Below, piece by piece: positions 53,357-62,389 of a stretch of 64,000 nt of DNA. The position numbers and the translations under genes are program-made. Within the stretch, counting starts at the first letter, position 1. The number at the start of each line of letters is the position of its first letter. Below the pieces are notes generated by a model. It did no database searches. It saw only the letters and a list, made by a program, of their open reading frames with translations, and was not told the origin of the DNA. This DNA is from Erwinia persicina (GTDB lineage: Bacteria; Pseudomonadota; Gammaproteobacteria; Enterobacterales; Enterobacteriaceae): contig NZ_JACYMO010000002.1 of the NCBI RefSeq assembly GCF_014838825.1, positions 62,001 through 126,000 of the forward strand. The letters are read 5' to 3'.

Positions 53357-55048
53357 TTACCGGGTAATCGTTTTGTTAATGTTTTGCATGGCACGCTGTT
53401 CCGCTTCCGCTTCGCGTTTTGCCTGCTGCCAGCTGAGATAGCGCAGACGCGACAGACGCCACAGCACCCAGAGTAAAGTGACCCCTGCCATACAGGCGGT
53501 CAGAATATAGACATCGTTGTAGGCCAGCACATTTGCCTGCAGCGTGGCGACGGTCTGAAGCTGTGTCGTCCCCTGCGCCCCCTGAAGGATGCTGTCGCCC
53601 GTCAGGCTGCTGAACAGGGCGTTGTACTGCGCCAGACGTTCCGTCACGTTAGGATCAAGCAGCGAAAGCTGATCGCCCAGCAGGCTGGAGTGATACTTTT
53701 CACGCCAGGTCTGGAAGGTACCGAGCAGCGCCGAGCCCATCAGGCCGCCGAGGTTCTGACTCATACCAAACAGCACCACAAAGCTCACCAGGTTCTTTGG
53801 CTGAGTCACCACGCTGCCGACACCCAGCAGCATCGCCGGAGCAATAAAGAAGGAGGTGCTGAAACCCAGCAGGAACTGGCTGAAATACATATTATTCCCG
53901 CGGGTCAGCGGGCTGGATTGCGCATCCATCAGCGAGGCTACCATCACAATAATCAGCGACAGCACGATCGGCCAGCTCAGATGCCTGGGATTAATGGTCA
54001 GCGCGCTGCAGACGATACCCGCCGCCACCCCGGCGAGGATCGCCAGCGCCAGCCCCTGCATCTGATCGTTCTGTAATCCCAGCTGTTGCAAATAACCGAT
54101 GGCCCCGGTGTTCTGTTCGGCAAGCATAATTCGCAGCAGGATCATCACAATGCCGAGGCGGAAAATCGCCCCGCTGCCCAGCCAGCGCGTATTGATCAGC
54201 GGATTACTGCGGTTATGCTCTACCAGCACGGCGGCCGTTACCAGCACCAGCCCCAACGCCAGACAAACGCCAAGCCACGGCGTGCTGGTCCACCATTCAA
54301 TGCGTCCCAGCGACAGTACGCCGCAGAACAGCGCCATGCCGGGGGCCATCAGGAAGAAGGTGAGAAAGTCTTTTTTCTCAAAGACCTTGGTCCGTTCGCC
54401 GGGGGGGAGCTTAAGGATCAGCACCGCGCCCAGCGCCATCAGCGCCAGGCCCAGCTCGAACAGATACAGACCGCGCCACTCATCCAGCTGGAGCAGCTCC
54501 GTCGAAAACAGGCGTGCCAGCGGGATCGCCAGCTGTGAGGCACCCAGCCCGATGGCCAGGGCTTTCAGCCGGTGCTTCGCCGGCCAGGCCTGCACCTGAT
54601 AGTAGATACCGAGCGAACTGAGCGCCGCACCAACCATGCCGTGTGCCGCCCGCACGATGATCGCCGAACTGAGGTCATTGACCAGCAGATGGAAAAATGC
54701 CACCAGCACGTACAGCACCAGAAAGGCTTCGGTAAACACCCGCAGGCCAAACTGCTGACGAAACTTCACCAGCAGCAGGTTAATGGAGATATTCCCCATC
54801 ACATAAACGGCCGGGAGCCAGGCGATTTCATTGTTATAAGCGCCGAACACGCCCTGCAGGTTGGTCAGGTTCGCCGTCACCAGCGCATTACTCAGCGCAC
54901 CGGTAATGCAGATCAGCAGGCCAACGATGCCAAACGCAATACGTTTATGCGTCGGGTGCAGCGGCGTGGAGGGTGACCCGGGCAGCATCGGCTTTTCGCC
55001 GGGGGCCCACTCTCGCGGTGCGTAGGGATTGGTTTTATTGCGCGACAC
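53357..55048 (-). CDS. DHA2-type MFS multidrug transporter (EmrB/QacA family)
   Basis: A 14-helix proton-driven exporter. The 563-residue product starts at GTG 55048, preceded by GAGG. About 14 hydrophobic segments, the conserved ALSNALVTANLTNLQGVFGAYNNEIAWLPAVYVMGNIS region in helix 1, and a VVLFGMSQNLGGLMGSALLGTFQ segment in the second half. It is 1 base downstream of marR and 59 bases upstream of the HlyD gene. Substrate unknown; aromatic or phenolic compounds are common for MarR-linked pumps of plant-associated bacteria, by inference. Confidence 0.9.
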   Translation of the reverse strand: MSRNKTNPYAPREWAPGEKPMLPGSPSTPLHPTHKRIAFGIVGLLICITGALSNALVTANLTNLQGVFGAYNNEIAWLPAVYVMGNISINLLLVKFRQQFGLRVFTEAFLVLYVLVAFFHLLVNDLSSAIIVRAAHGMVGAALSSLGIYYQVQAWPAKHRLKALAIGLGASQLAIPLARLFSTELLQLDEWRGLYLFELGLALMALGAVLILKLPPGERTKVFEKKDFLTFFLMAPGMALFCGVLSLGRIEWWTSTPWLGVCLALGLVLVTAAVLVEHNRSNPLINTRWLGSGAIFRLGIVMILLRIMLAEQNTGAIGYLQQLGLQNDQMQGLALAILAGVAAGIVCSALTINPRHLSWPIVLSLIIVMVASLMDAQSSPLTRGNNMYFSQFLLGFSTSFFIAPAMLLGVGSVVTQPKNLVSFVVLFGMSQNLGGLMGSALLGTFQTWREKYHSSLLGDQLSLLDPNVTERLAQYNALFSSLTGDSILQGAQGTTQLQTVATLQANVLAYNDVYILTACMAGVTLLWVLWRLSRLRYLSWQQAKREAEAEQRAMQNINKTITR

Positions 55049-55049
55049 C

Positions 55050-55481
55050 TTACTTTACCTCTGTCGCCGCCAGCAGTTGCTGTAATACGCGCTGAGTAAC
55101 GGCCAGCTCGCCCGGATTGACGCCAGAGAGCAGCTCATTGCGCAGGGCATCGGCCTCGGTTTTCAGGCGCTGATAGAGTAACTCCCCTTTTGGGGTGACG
55201 TGCAGCAGCCGTTTACGCCGATCCTCAGGAGGCTGAACCCGTTCCACCAGATTCTGTTTCACCAGTCGGTCAATCAGAGGCACCACACTGGCATCTTCCA
55301 GCCCCAGCGCCTGCGCCAGCTCTTTCTGACTCATGGGCTTATCCTGAATGGCGATAGTCGCGACCGCCATCCAGCTGCTCATGCTGAGACCGTTATCTTT
55401 CATGCGCCGATCGATTGCCTGACGCCAGGCGTGGGCAGTGAGATGCAGCAGACGGGAGAAATTCAGTTCCTGGGTATTCAA
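55050..55481 (-). CDS. MarR-family regulator, TTG start
   Basis: A 143-residue winged-helix repressor likely controlling its own operon. LNFSRLLHLTAHAWRQAIDRRMKDNGLSMSSWMAV, then MSQKELAQALGLEDASVVPLIDRLVKQNLVERVQPPEDRRKRLLHVTPKG with the MarR recognition helix and DRR wing. The start codon is TTG at 55481; a stop closes the frame upstream and no ATG preserves the N terminus. A perfect TTAGAGCTCTAA palindrome lies 20 bases upstream, a likely operator. A marR-transporter-adaptor-channel operon. Confidence 0.9.
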   Translation of the reverse strand: MNTQELNFSRLLHLTAHAWRQAIDRRMKDNGLSMSSWMAVATIAIQDKPMSQKELAQALGLEDASVVPLIDRLVKQNLVERVQPPEDRRKRLLHVTPKGELLYQRLKTEADALRNELLSGVNPGELAVTQRVLQQLLAATEVK

Positions 55482-55500
55482 TAGGTAAGATGCCTGATAA

Positions 55501-55512
55501 TTAGAGCTCTAA
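55501..55512. promoter_or_regulatory. Palindrome, likely MarR operator
   Basis: TTAGAGCTCTAA is a perfect 12-base palindrome in the extended imperfect repeat TAATTAGAGCTCTAACTA. It lies between the marR start and a minus-strand TATAAT (55528-55533), a position that would block transcription start. MarR-family sites are short inverted repeats of this type; binding is inferred. Confidence 0.6.
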
Positions 55513-55624
55513 CTAAACGATATGGCAATTATAGCCACGACAAGATAAAGAAAGGAAGACAACTGCCAAAGAGTGTAGATAATTCTTTATCGCCCTGCCA
55601 GGCAACACCCCGCTGAGGAACCAA

Positions 55625-56095
55625 ATGATGCTTATTTTTCCGCTACGCCAGCAGCCTGAACGCCACCGTGAAATTGCCCGGCTGCTCCACAGCGAGTGGT
55701 CAGGCATTCCTGCCTGGTCCTCGCTGCCCGTGATTGAGCAACGCCTGCTGGAGCGTAACCACGATGAACGCGGCAGCTTCACGTTTGTGTCCTCAACGGC
55801 CGACGGGACGCTGACCGGTACCGCCAGCGTGATTGAGTACGAGCTGGACGACCGGCCGGAGCGCCGTTTCTGGCTGGGAGAAGTGTTTACCCCGCGCGAG
55901 TGGCGCGGCAAAGGAACAGGATCGGCACTGATCAACGCCTGCATAACGCGCGCTGGTGAGCAGGGGATAGAAGCGCTGTGGCTTTATACGCCGGATAAGC
56001 AGGCGCTTTACCGACGCCTCGGCTGGCAGGATGTTGAACAACGCACGATTTCCGGCGAGTCTGTGACTATAATGGTGCGCTGGCTGGGTGACTAA
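55625..56095 (+). CDS. GNAT-family N-acetyltransferase
   Basis: A 156-residue acetyltransferase. The GNAT core is visible: SVIEYELDDRPERRFWLGEVFTPREWRGKGTGSALINACI, with the acetyl-CoA-binding R/Q-x2-G-x-G/A pattern in RGKGTG (about 98-103), then IEALWLYTPDKQALYRRLGWQDVEQ. Two ATGs open the frame (55625 and 55628); GAGG lies upstream. It diverges from marR. No substrate can be inferred. Confidence 0.85.
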   Translation: MMLIFPLRQQPERHREIARLLHSEWSGIPAWSSLPVIEQRLLERNHDERGSFTFVSSTADGTLTGTASVIEYELDDRPERRFWLGEVFTPREWRGKGTGSALINACITRAGEQGIEALWLYTPDKQALYRRLGWQDVEQRTISGESVTIMVRWLGD

Positions 56096-56226
56096 CCCGT
56101 CGGGCTTTTATTCGCCGCAGGCGCAGGCAGATCGGTTCAATCCCTTCCCCTGATGGCGGTATTGCCGGTGATAGTCGTGCGCAGGGCCGCATCCGATACG
56201 GTGGCCGGGTGACAGCGTCCGAAAAA

Positions 56227-56559
56227 TTATTGTCTGTACTTCACGATCAGAGACCGCCCCATCTGAGGCTCATTTTCTTCGAATCGCCAGTCATCCCGCA
56301 TTTTTTTCTGCAGATACGCTTTAAACCGTAATTCAGGCTTTCCCGCTGTCACTCTGACGTTCTCTACCCGTCCATCGGCGTTGACGTCATAACGCACCTC
56401 CGTCTCTTCCACCGCAGGTCCGTAAATCACGCCATCCTGGTGGGAAGACCACGCATATCCGGGGTAATCGACTGGCACAAACGGTAATTTTTTTCTGGAT
56501 GTACAGCCCGTCGCTGCGACGATGATAAGAAGCAGAATAGCTAACTTTTTGATGTTCAA
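56227..56559 (-). CDS. TonB C-terminal-like lipoprotein, TTG start
   Basis: A 110-residue predicted lipoprotein. KLAILLLIIVAATGC gives a lipobox with Cys at residue 19. The rest (AVEETEVRYDVNADGRVENVRVTAGKPELRFKAYLQKKMRDDWRFEENEP) has the fold pattern of TonB/TolA C-terminal domains (V-Y-D-NADGRVENV-V). The start codon is TTG at 56559 with GGGAG 7 bases upstream. There is no TonB-like stem or proline region, so it is not TonB itself. Function unknown. Confidence 0.8.
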   Translation of the reverse strand: MNIKKLAILLLIIVAATGCTSRKKLPFVPVDYPGYAWSSHQDGVIYGPAVEETEVRYDVNADGRVENVRVTAGKPELRFKAYLQKKMRDDWRFEENEPQMGRSLIVKYRQ

Positions 56560-56845
56560 TGAAAACTCCCTTTATCCGACATTAATTCTGCACTTCAACT
56601 CCCTGAAGTTCAATCACGGGAAAAAGGGTCAACCTTTTCCCCGATCCTCGGGGTGAATGTCAGTCAGCATGCTCCTGAAGCGTCCTGGAGTACCTTATAC
56701 CCGCAACACATCCGGTGTTTACCGGCTATACCTCCACTGAAGCAAGATTATGCAGGAAGTCAGGCTGCCGAAAAGAGTGCGGATATTCGTTTCAGAAGGA
56801 AGGATCACACGGGGGCAAAAAATCAGAAAAGCCGAATGACAGAAA
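56560..56845. other. Spacer between the lipoprotein gene and the tRNA cluster
   Basis: No supported gene. A 102-codon plus-strand frame at 56653-56961 runs into the tRNA-Leu gene on the other strand and is not a gene. A terminator for the tRNA cluster lies at its right end. Confidence 0.5.
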
Positions 56846-56869
56846 CAAAAAAACCGCCCTTGGGCGGTT
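56846..56869 (-). terminator. Rho-independent terminator of the uvrY-pgsA-tRNA transcript
   Basis: On the minus strand AACCGCCC, loop AA, GGGCGGTT, then a run of T. It lies about 55 bases past the 3' end of tRNA-Leu, the last gene of the cluster. Confidence 0.85.
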
Positions 56870-56923
56870 ACGACATTACTGCATACTGCTTGTTTTTATT
56901 CGTTTTAATCGGTAGTTCTAAAA

Positions 56924-57009
56924 TGGTGCCCGGGGTGGGACTTGAACCCACACAGCCATAAGCCGAGGGATTTTAAATCCCTTGTGTCTACCGATTTCAC
57001 CACCCGGGC
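56924..57009 (-). tRNA. leuZ: tRNA-Leu (anticodon UAA)
   Basis: 86 nucleotides with encoded CCA. Acceptor stem GCCCGGG pairs with CCCGGGC; anticodon loop reads TT-TAA-AA within the stem AGGGA/TCCCT; a long variable arm is present, as in class II tRNAs; T-loop GTTCAAG. It closely matches E. coli leuZ and keeps the leuZ-cysT-glyW order. Confidence 0.97.
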
Positions 57010-57021
57010 TTGGGTGTTAAT

Positions 57022-57095
57022 TGGAGGCGCGTCCCGGAGTCGAACCGAGGTAGACGGATTTGCAATCCGTAGCATGGCCACTCTGCCAACGCGCC
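57022..57095 (-). tRNA. cysT: tRNA-Cys (anticodon GCA)
   Basis: 74 nucleotides with encoded CCA. Acceptor GGCGCGT; anticodon stem GGATT-GCA-AATCC; T-arm GGTTCGACTCC. It matches E. coli cysT and lies 12 bases from tRNA-Leu. Confidence 0.97.
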
Positions 57096-57141
57096 TTTAA
57101 TTCTTTTTTGTCATCAGAGAGTCATCTCTGATGTCGTAATC

Positions 57142-57217
<76 letters not shown>

Positions 57218-57391
57218 AGTGCTATCAGCTCACATTCTGTTTTTAATCATACTCACAGAACCTGCTGATTTGCTTTATCTTCTGGCGACCTGAGCTGCCT
57301 TTCGATGCGTTGCATTCTACTGTTCTGGCGGAATGAGTCAACCAAATTATCCTCACAACGTATCCGTTTGCTGCTTTTTAAGTCGCTTCGA

Positions 57392-57940
57392 TCACCGTTC
57401 GAGCAAATCGCCGCGCGCAGCGCTCAAATACTGGAACATTGACCAGAAAGTAAGCACGGCAGCAATGTATAACGCCACCACGCCAACACCTTCAACAATG
57501 GGGTTCGGATGCCATAACAGCGCAAACAACGCCAGCATCTGCGCCGTGGTTTTCACTTTACCAATCCAGGAAACAGCAACGCTGTTACGTTTGCCGATTT
57601 CTGCCATCCACTCGCGCAGCGCGGAGATAATAATTTCACGGGCGATCATCGTTGCCGCCGGCAGCGTGATCCACCAGGAGTGGAAATACTCAGCCACCAG
57701 CACCAGCGCCATCGCCACCATCACTTTATCCGCTACCGGGTCAAGGAACGCTCCGAACTGCGTCGTCTGTTTCCAGCGACGCGCAAGGTAGCCATCGAAC
57801 CAGTCTGTTATCGCGGCGAAGATGAAAATCAGCCCACAGGCCAGTGGAGCCCATTGAAATGGCAGATAAAATGCCAGCACAAAGAACGGGATTAAGACTA
57901 CGCGAAACAGGGTAAGTAAGGTCGGAATATTAAATGGCAT
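57392..57940 (-). CDS. pgsA: Phosphatidylglycerophosphate synthase PgsA
   Basis: PgsA makes phosphatidylglycerophosphate from CDP-diacylglycerol and glycerol 3-phosphate, the committed step to acidic phospholipids. The 182 residues equal E. coli. The CDP-alcohol phosphotransferase motif D-G-x2-A-R-x8-G-x3-D-x3-D appears as [27 protein letters not shown] (about 66-92), with several membrane helices. It sits between uvrC and the tRNA genes, as in E. coli. Confidence 0.97.
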   Translation of the reverse strand: MPFNIPTLLTLFRVVLIPFFVLAFYLPFQWAPLACGLIFIFAAITDWFDGYLARRWKQTTQFGAFLDPVADKVMVAMALVLVAEYFHSWWITLPAATMIAREIIISALREWMAEIGKRNSVAVSWIGKVKTTAQMLALFALLWHPNPIVEGVGVVALYIAAVLTFWSMFQYLSAARGDLLER

Positions 57941-58011
57941 AATTACGCTAACTGTCTGGACAGAGTAGAATTTGTCCCTATGTTCCTACATTGCCCCGGG
58001 TGTTGCAATGC

Positions 58012-59844
58012 TTAGTGTTTCAGCGCGTGGAAGATTTTTTCCGCCAGACCGTGTGAGATCCCCGGGACGCTGGCAATTTCATCCACCGAAGCATTCATCA
58101 GCGGTTGCAGGCCCCCCATGTACTTAAGCAGCATCTGACGGCGTTTTGGGCCTATGCCTTCGATGGTTTCCAGCGCACTGGTGTTCTTCACTTTGGCCCG
58201 TTTATTCCGGTGACCCGTAATTGCATGATTGTGAGAGTCGTCACGAATATGCTGGATAACATGCAGTGCCGGGGAGTCAGGCGGCAGGGAAAAACCCTCC
58301 CCTTCCGGCTCAAGGAACAGCGTTTCCAGTCCGGCCTTGCGGTCAGTGCCTTTTGCCACACCCAGCAACAGAGGATGGTGCTTATCCCAGGGGACATCCA
58401 GCCCGGCAAACACTTCTTTGGCCTGAGATAGCTGGCCTTTGCCACCGTCGATCAGGATCACGTCTGGGATTTTGTCCTCTTCCAGCGCTTTGCCATAACG
58501 ACGGCGCAGCACCTGGTTCATTGCGGCATAGTCATCGCCCGGGGTAATGCCGGTGATATTATAGCGGCGATATTCGCTGCGCAGCGGCCCGTTGGCATCA
58601 AACACGACGCAGGATGCCACCGTCTGTTCGCCCATGGTATGGCTGATATCAAAACATTCCATGCGGCGGATCGCCGGCAGCTTCAGCGTGTCGGCCAGCG
58701 CCGACAGACGCTGGTGAATAGTAGAGTGCTGTGCCAGGCGAGTCACCAGCGCGGTAGCCGCATTGGTGCGCGCCAGCTTAAGGTAGCGTGCCCGGTCCCC
58801 GCGCGGCTTGCTTTGGATGGCAATACGCCGCCCGGCCAGTCCGCTTAACGATTCTGCCAGCAGGTCTTTTTCCGGGAGCGTGAAGTCCAGCAGAATGTCG
58901 GCTGGCAGCGTGCGCGCCTGGCTGCCCTGCAAATAGAACTGCCCCACAAACGTCTGTACCACTTCTGCCAGTTCGGTTCCGCCCGGCACCTTCGGGAAGT
59001 AGCTCCGGCTGCCCAGTATCTTACCCTGACGGATAAACAGGACGTGCAGGCAGGCCATACCCGAGTCGAACGCAACGCCGATCACGTCCAGATCGTCGCC
59101 CTGATTGGAAACAAACTGTTTTTCCGTCACGCGGCGCACGGCCTGGATCTGATCGCGCAGGCGGGCAGCCTCTTCGAAACGCATCTCTTTACTGGCCTGC
59201 TCCATGCGGCCAACCAGCTGATTCAGGACCTGATCGTCTTTGCCGGAAAGGAACAGCCGCACGTAGTCGATCTGACGGGCATATTCCTCTTCGGACACCA
59301 GTCCCTCAACGCACGGCCCCAGACAGCGGCCAATCTGATATTGCAGGCAGGGCCGGGAGCGGTTGCGATAGACGCTGTTTTCACACTGGCGCACCGGGAA
59401 TACTTTCTGCAGCAGGGACAAGGTTTCACGCACCGCATAACCGTTGGGAAAAGGACCAAAATATTCGCCCTTAGCGTGTTTTGCCCCACGATGGCTGGCC
59501 AGGCGCGGGTGAGCGTCAGCACTGAGAAAAATATAGGGGTAGGACTTATCATCACGCAGCAGCACGTTGTAGCGTGGCTGGTAAAGTTTGATGTAATTGT
59601 GTTCCAGCAGCAGCGCTTCGGTTTCCGTATGGGTGACCGTGACATCAATCTGGCAGATAAGGGCCACCAGCGCTTCCGTCTTACGACTGGCCAGGTTTCC
59701 ACGGAAATAGCTGGAAAGGCGTTTTTTGAGGTCTTTGGCTTTGCCAACGTAGATCACCGTACCACCAGCATCGTACATCCGGTAAACGCCCGGCTGGCTG
59801 GTGACAGTTTTCAGAAAATTCTTTGCATCAAACAGATCATTCAC
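58012..59844 (-). CDS. uvrC: Excinuclease ABC subunit C (UvrC)
   Basis: UvrC makes the dual incisions of nucleotide excision repair. The 610 residues equal E. coli. GIY-YIG nuclease domain at the N terminus ([29 protein letters not shown], about 19-47), a Cys cluster ([20 protein letters not shown]), the UVR domain (about 203-240), a C-terminal RNase H-like nuclease with [10 protein letters not shown] and [20 protein letters not shown], and a terminal double helix-hairpin-helix. Overlaps uvrY by 8 bases. Confidence 0.97.
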   Translation of the reverse strand: MNDLFDAKNFLKTVTSQPGVYRMYDAGGTVIYVGKAKDLKKRLSSYFRGNLASRKTEALVALICQIDVTVTHTETEALLLEHNYIKLYQPRYNVLLRDDKSYPYIFLSADAHPRLASHRGAKHAKGEYFGPFPNGYAVRETLSLLQKVFPVRQCENSVYRNRSRPCLQYQIGRCLGPCVEGLVSEEEYARQIDYVRLFLSGKDDQVLNQLVGRMEQASKEMRFEEAARLRDQIQAVRRVTEKQFVSNQGDDLDVIGVAFDSGMACLHVLFIRQGKILGSRSYFPKVPGGTELAEVVQTFVGQFYLQGSQARTLPADILLDFTLPEKDLLAESLSGLAGRRIAIQSKPRGDRARYLKLARTNAATALVTRLAQHSTIHQRLSALADTLKLPAIRRMECFDISHTMGEQTVASCVVFDANGPLRSEYRRYNITGITPGDDYAAMNQVLRRRYGKALEEDKIPDVILIDGGKGQLSQAKEVFAGLDVPWDKHHPLLLGVAKGTDRKAGLETLFLEPEGEGFSLPPDSPALHVIQHIRDDSHNHAITGHRNKRAKVKNTSALETIEGIGPKRRQMLLKYMGGLQPLMNASVDEIASVPGISHGLAEKIFHALKH

Positions 59845-60496
59845 TACTGATTAACGGCTCCGCGCTGTACAGGCCATGACGAATGGCGAGATGCGTTAAC
59901 TCTACGTCGCCGCTGATATTCAGTTTACTGAACATGCGATAGCGATAGCTGTTAACGGTTTTAGGACTCAGATTGAGCTGTTCGGAAATTTCCGTCACTT
60001 TCTGGCCTTTGGTAATCATCAGCATAATCTGCAACTCGCGTTCCGACAAACAGCTGAACGGGGATTCTGCCTTTTGCGGTTCAATCTGGCTGAGGGCCAT
60101 CTGCTGGGCAATGTCGGAAGCGATATAGCGTTGCCCGGCGTTGACCGACCGAATCGCACTGACCACTTCCTGCGGTGCCGCCCCTTTGCTGAGGTAGCCT
60201 GAAGCCCCCGCCTGCATGACTTTAGCTGGCAGCGGATTTTCCGTGTGGATGGTCAGCATAATAATTTTGCAGTCAGGCGTGTAACGGATGATCTTGCGCG
60301 TAGCCTCTAGCCCACCAATTCCGGGCATGTTCATGTCCATCAGCAGCACATCAGCACGGTTTGTACGGCACCATTTCACTGCCTCTTCGCCGCAGTTGGC
60401 TTCACCCACCACCTGGATACCTTTAATATCTTCCAGGATACGACGAATACCTGCGCGTACCAGCTCGTGGTCATCAACAAGAAAAACGCTTATCAA
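59837..60496 (-). CDS. uvrY: Response regulator UvrY (GacA), TTG start
   Basis: UvrY is the output regulator of the BarA/UvrY system, which drives csrB/csrC small RNAs. The 219-residue product has a receiver domain with phosphorylatable Asp54 ([10 protein letters not shown]) and Lys at the usual site, then a LuxR-type helix-turn-helix ([45 protein letters not shown]). Start codon TTG at 60496, as in E. coli. It overlaps uvrC and is directly beside the quorum-sensing genes across yecF and glpM. UvrY/GacA systems control virulence and often quorum sensing in related plant bacteria. Confidence 0.96.
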   Translation of the reverse strand: MISVFLVDDHELVRAGIRRILEDIKGIQVVGEANCGEEAVKWCRTNRADVLLMDMNMPGIGGLEATRKIIRYTPDCKIIMLTIHTENPLPAKVMQAGASGYLSKGAAPQEVVSAIRSVNAGQRYIASDIAQQMALSQIEPQKAESPFSCLSERELQIMLMITKGQKVTEISEQLNLSPKTVNSYRYRMFSKLNISGDVELTHLAIRHGLYSAEPLISSE

Positions 60497-60978
60497 ACGA
60501 TGCTCCCTAAGTGGCTTATGCAGATGAAGAAAGTGATATAGGCAGGACAGTTATGTTACTACTTTTTCAAGGCTGTTAGAATAAAAATAATACGGTGCGT
60601 TCACCGCATCCTCCCGGATATAAATGCGGTTAATTCAGGTCAAAATGTCGCAGTAAATCCGATAAGCGTCAATCTCAGACATTAATTATCTTGGCAATAA
60701 ATATTTACACCATAAGTCCAATAAAAGCCCCCGGTTAAAGACCCTAACCGGATGTCCCACCGCCCCTCTCGATCTTTTCGTTCCGCTGTCGTTATTCACT
60801 TCCCCCCTGTTTATCCCCGGCAATGCCAGGCTGTTCAGATTAGACCTGGGTGGTTCGCGCAATTGAACGGCGCAGACGGTGATGGCTTACCGCTGTTATA
60901 TGATATACTTGACGCAACTTTTGAGTGTTCGGTGCCTGCACCGTGAGCACTGTTTTTCAATGACTAACGGGAGAAATC
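60497..60978. other. Divergent spacer between uvrY and yecF
   Basis: About 480 bases without a supported gene. It must hold the promoters for uvrY (minus) and yecF (plus). A 64-codon plus-strand frame at 60752-60946 is unlike any known protein. No clear csr-type RNA gene or binding box was recognised. Confidence 0.5.
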
Positions 60979-61203
60979 ATGAGTGGGATTGACTTTTCAA
61001 CCAGCGAAGAAGCACAGGCACTGGCGAATGAAGTGACCTGTATGAAGGCTCTGGTCACCCTGATGCTGAAAGGCATGGGTCAGGCCGATGCCGGTAAAGT
61101 CATCATCAATCTGGAGCGTTATATTGCCGGGCTGGAAGACGAAAAACAGGCTGAAGTGTTCAGCAACACTGTAAAGCAGATTAAACACGCTTACCGTCAG
61201 TGA
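60979..61203 (+). CDS. yecF: DUF2594 protein YecF
   Basis: A 74-residue conserved protein of unknown function. [40 protein letters not shown] and [17 protein letters not shown] match E. coli YecF, which lies between sdiA and uvrY. GGGAG precedes the ATG. Its position confirms the sdiA-yecF-uvrY neighbourhood. Confidence 0.93.
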   Translation: MSGIDFSTSEEAQALANEVTCMKALVTLMLKGMGQADAGKVIINLERYIAGLEDEKQAEVFSNTVKQIKHAYRQ

Positions 61204-61298
61204 TCCGTCGGGTCCTGGCGGCCCGCGGCAGGTAAAAGGGCCATTGCTTTTTCCGTGGTTTTATCACAACGTAGTGATTTAACCGACAGAACAAAACA

Positions 61299-61637
61299 AT
61301 GGCCTTACTTTTCAAAGCGGCACTGGGGGCACTCGTCGTGGTGCTGATTGGCGTGCTGTCTAAAACTCGCCATTACTACATCGCCGGATTAATCCCGCTG
61401 TTCCCCACCTTTGCCCTGATCGCCCATTATATCGTGGCCAGCGAACGCGGCATTGATGCCCTGCGTACCACCATTATCTTCGGCATGTGGGCGATAGTGC
61501 CCTATTTTATCTATCTGCTGAGCCTCTGGTATTTTATTACGCTACTGCGGCTGCCCCTTGCACTGCTGGCAGCCGTTTCGTGCTGGTGCGCAGCAGCATG
61601 GTTACTGATCGCGCTGTGGTCAAAGTGGCACGGTTAA
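61299..61637 (+). CDS. glpM: Membrane protein GlpM
   Basis: GlpM is a four-helix inner-membrane protein of poorly defined role, linked to alginate or membrane stress in Pseudomonas. The 112-residue product is nearly identical in pattern to E. coli GlpM: MALLFKAALGALVVVLIG then IPLFPTFALIAHYIVASERGIDAL. In E. coli glpM is not next to uvrY, so the gene may have been inserted between yecF and the luxI/sdiA pair. It overlaps the luxI stop by 4 bases, convergent. Confidence 0.88.
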   Translation: MALLFKAALGALVVVLIGVLSKTRHYYIAGLIPLFPTFALIAHYIVASERGIDALRTTIIFGMWAIVPYFIYLLSLWYFITLLRLPLALLAAVSCWCAAAWLLIALWSKWHG

Positions 61638-62260
61638 CGATCGCGCGGCCCCCAGCTCACGGATACCCCTAATGTCGGCAGCACCTCTTCCGGTCTGAAC
61701 CGACGCGCACCGTGGAACTTCTCCGCAAGATGGGGCTGCCTGACCGGAATTTTGACCGCAAACAGATTGTCTTCTGACTGAATAATCCCCGGAGTCAGCA
61801 GGTCGTAGTCCACCTGATGCTGTTCAAACATCTGCTCCAGCATCGGCGTTGCCGCGCTGAACAGATACTGAATACCGGACTGCTCCGCCAGCTGCACCGC
61901 ATGCCATAAAATATTCAGCGGCAGCTCGGCATCAATTTCCAGTCGGGCAGAAAAGCGTGACATCTCCCAGACAACCTGACTGTCGATACGGGTGCTGTCA
62001 CCGCCTGCCACCGCGCGGTTATTATCCGGATCGTGCCAGGCCATCAGACGGGCACAGCCGCAAATTCCATGCTGCGCGGTCCAGGCTATCAGCCAGATGA
62101 CATCAGAACGATCGTAGCGGTCATATTCCTGACCGGGTGTACTCAGGCGTGACGGAATCGACCACCCTTCGCCCCTGGCGAAGACGCTGTAACGGTAACT
62201 TCCTAATTCTGCCAACAACGACGATGGCATGTCCTTCAGCTTGGTCTGGATAATCTTCAT
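61634..62260 (-). CDS. LuxI-family acyl-homoserine lactone synthase (ExpI/PhzI type)
   Basis: A likely synthase of the acyl-homoserine lactone signal read by the adjacent SdiA orthologue. The 208-residue product keeps the LuxI residues Arg23, Phe27, Trp33, Glu45, Asp47, Asp50 (RYSVFARGEGW ... EYDRYD), Arg71, Glu99 and Arg102 (VWEMSR). GICGCARL resembles Pseudomonas RhlI. After it, the usual LPTT-type turn is replaced by MAWHDPDNN, so activity is not certain. AGGGG precedes the ATG. It is the second gene of a sdiA-luxI tandem, 129 bases after sdiA, with a lux-type box in the spacer. ExpI of Erwinia and PhzI of Pantoea have this place in the literature. Confidence 0.9.
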   Translation of the reverse strand: MKIIQTKLKDMPSSLLAELGSYRYSVFARGEGWSIPSRLSTPGQEYDRYDRSDVIWLIAWTAQHGICGCARLMAWHDPDNNRAVAGGDSTRIDSQVVWEMSRFSARLEIDAELPLNILWHAVQLAEQSGIQYLFSAATPMLEQMFEQHQVDYDLLTPGIIQSEDNLFAVKIPVRQPHLAEKFHGARRFRPEEVLPTLGVSVSWGPRDR

Positions 62261-62359
62261 TTATGATCCCCTGTCGCATTCCCTCGTGAGCGCCGCTCCT
62301 GACGGTTCGGGCAGGGTTGCTACCCTGGGCGCAGGGTAGACAACCAGTTAGTTATTCGA

Positions 62360-62379
62360 AACTACCAAATCTGGTAGTT
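62360..62379. promoter_or_regulatory. las/rhl-type lux box upstream of luxI
   Basis: AACTACCAAATCTGGTAGTT is a near-perfect 20-base palindrome (arms AACTACCA and TGGTAGTT). It resembles Pseudomonas las/rhl boxes of the CTACCAGATCTGGTAG type. It lies 10 bases past the sdiA stop and 100 bases before the luxI start, the place for receptor-activated transcription of luxI. SdiA binding is inferred. Confidence 0.8.
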
Positions 62380-62389
62380 GCAACCTCTA

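Noticed and set aside
56653-56961. 102-codon plus-strand frame before the tRNA cluster
   Set aside because: It runs into the tRNA-Leu gene and crosses a terminator; no homology.
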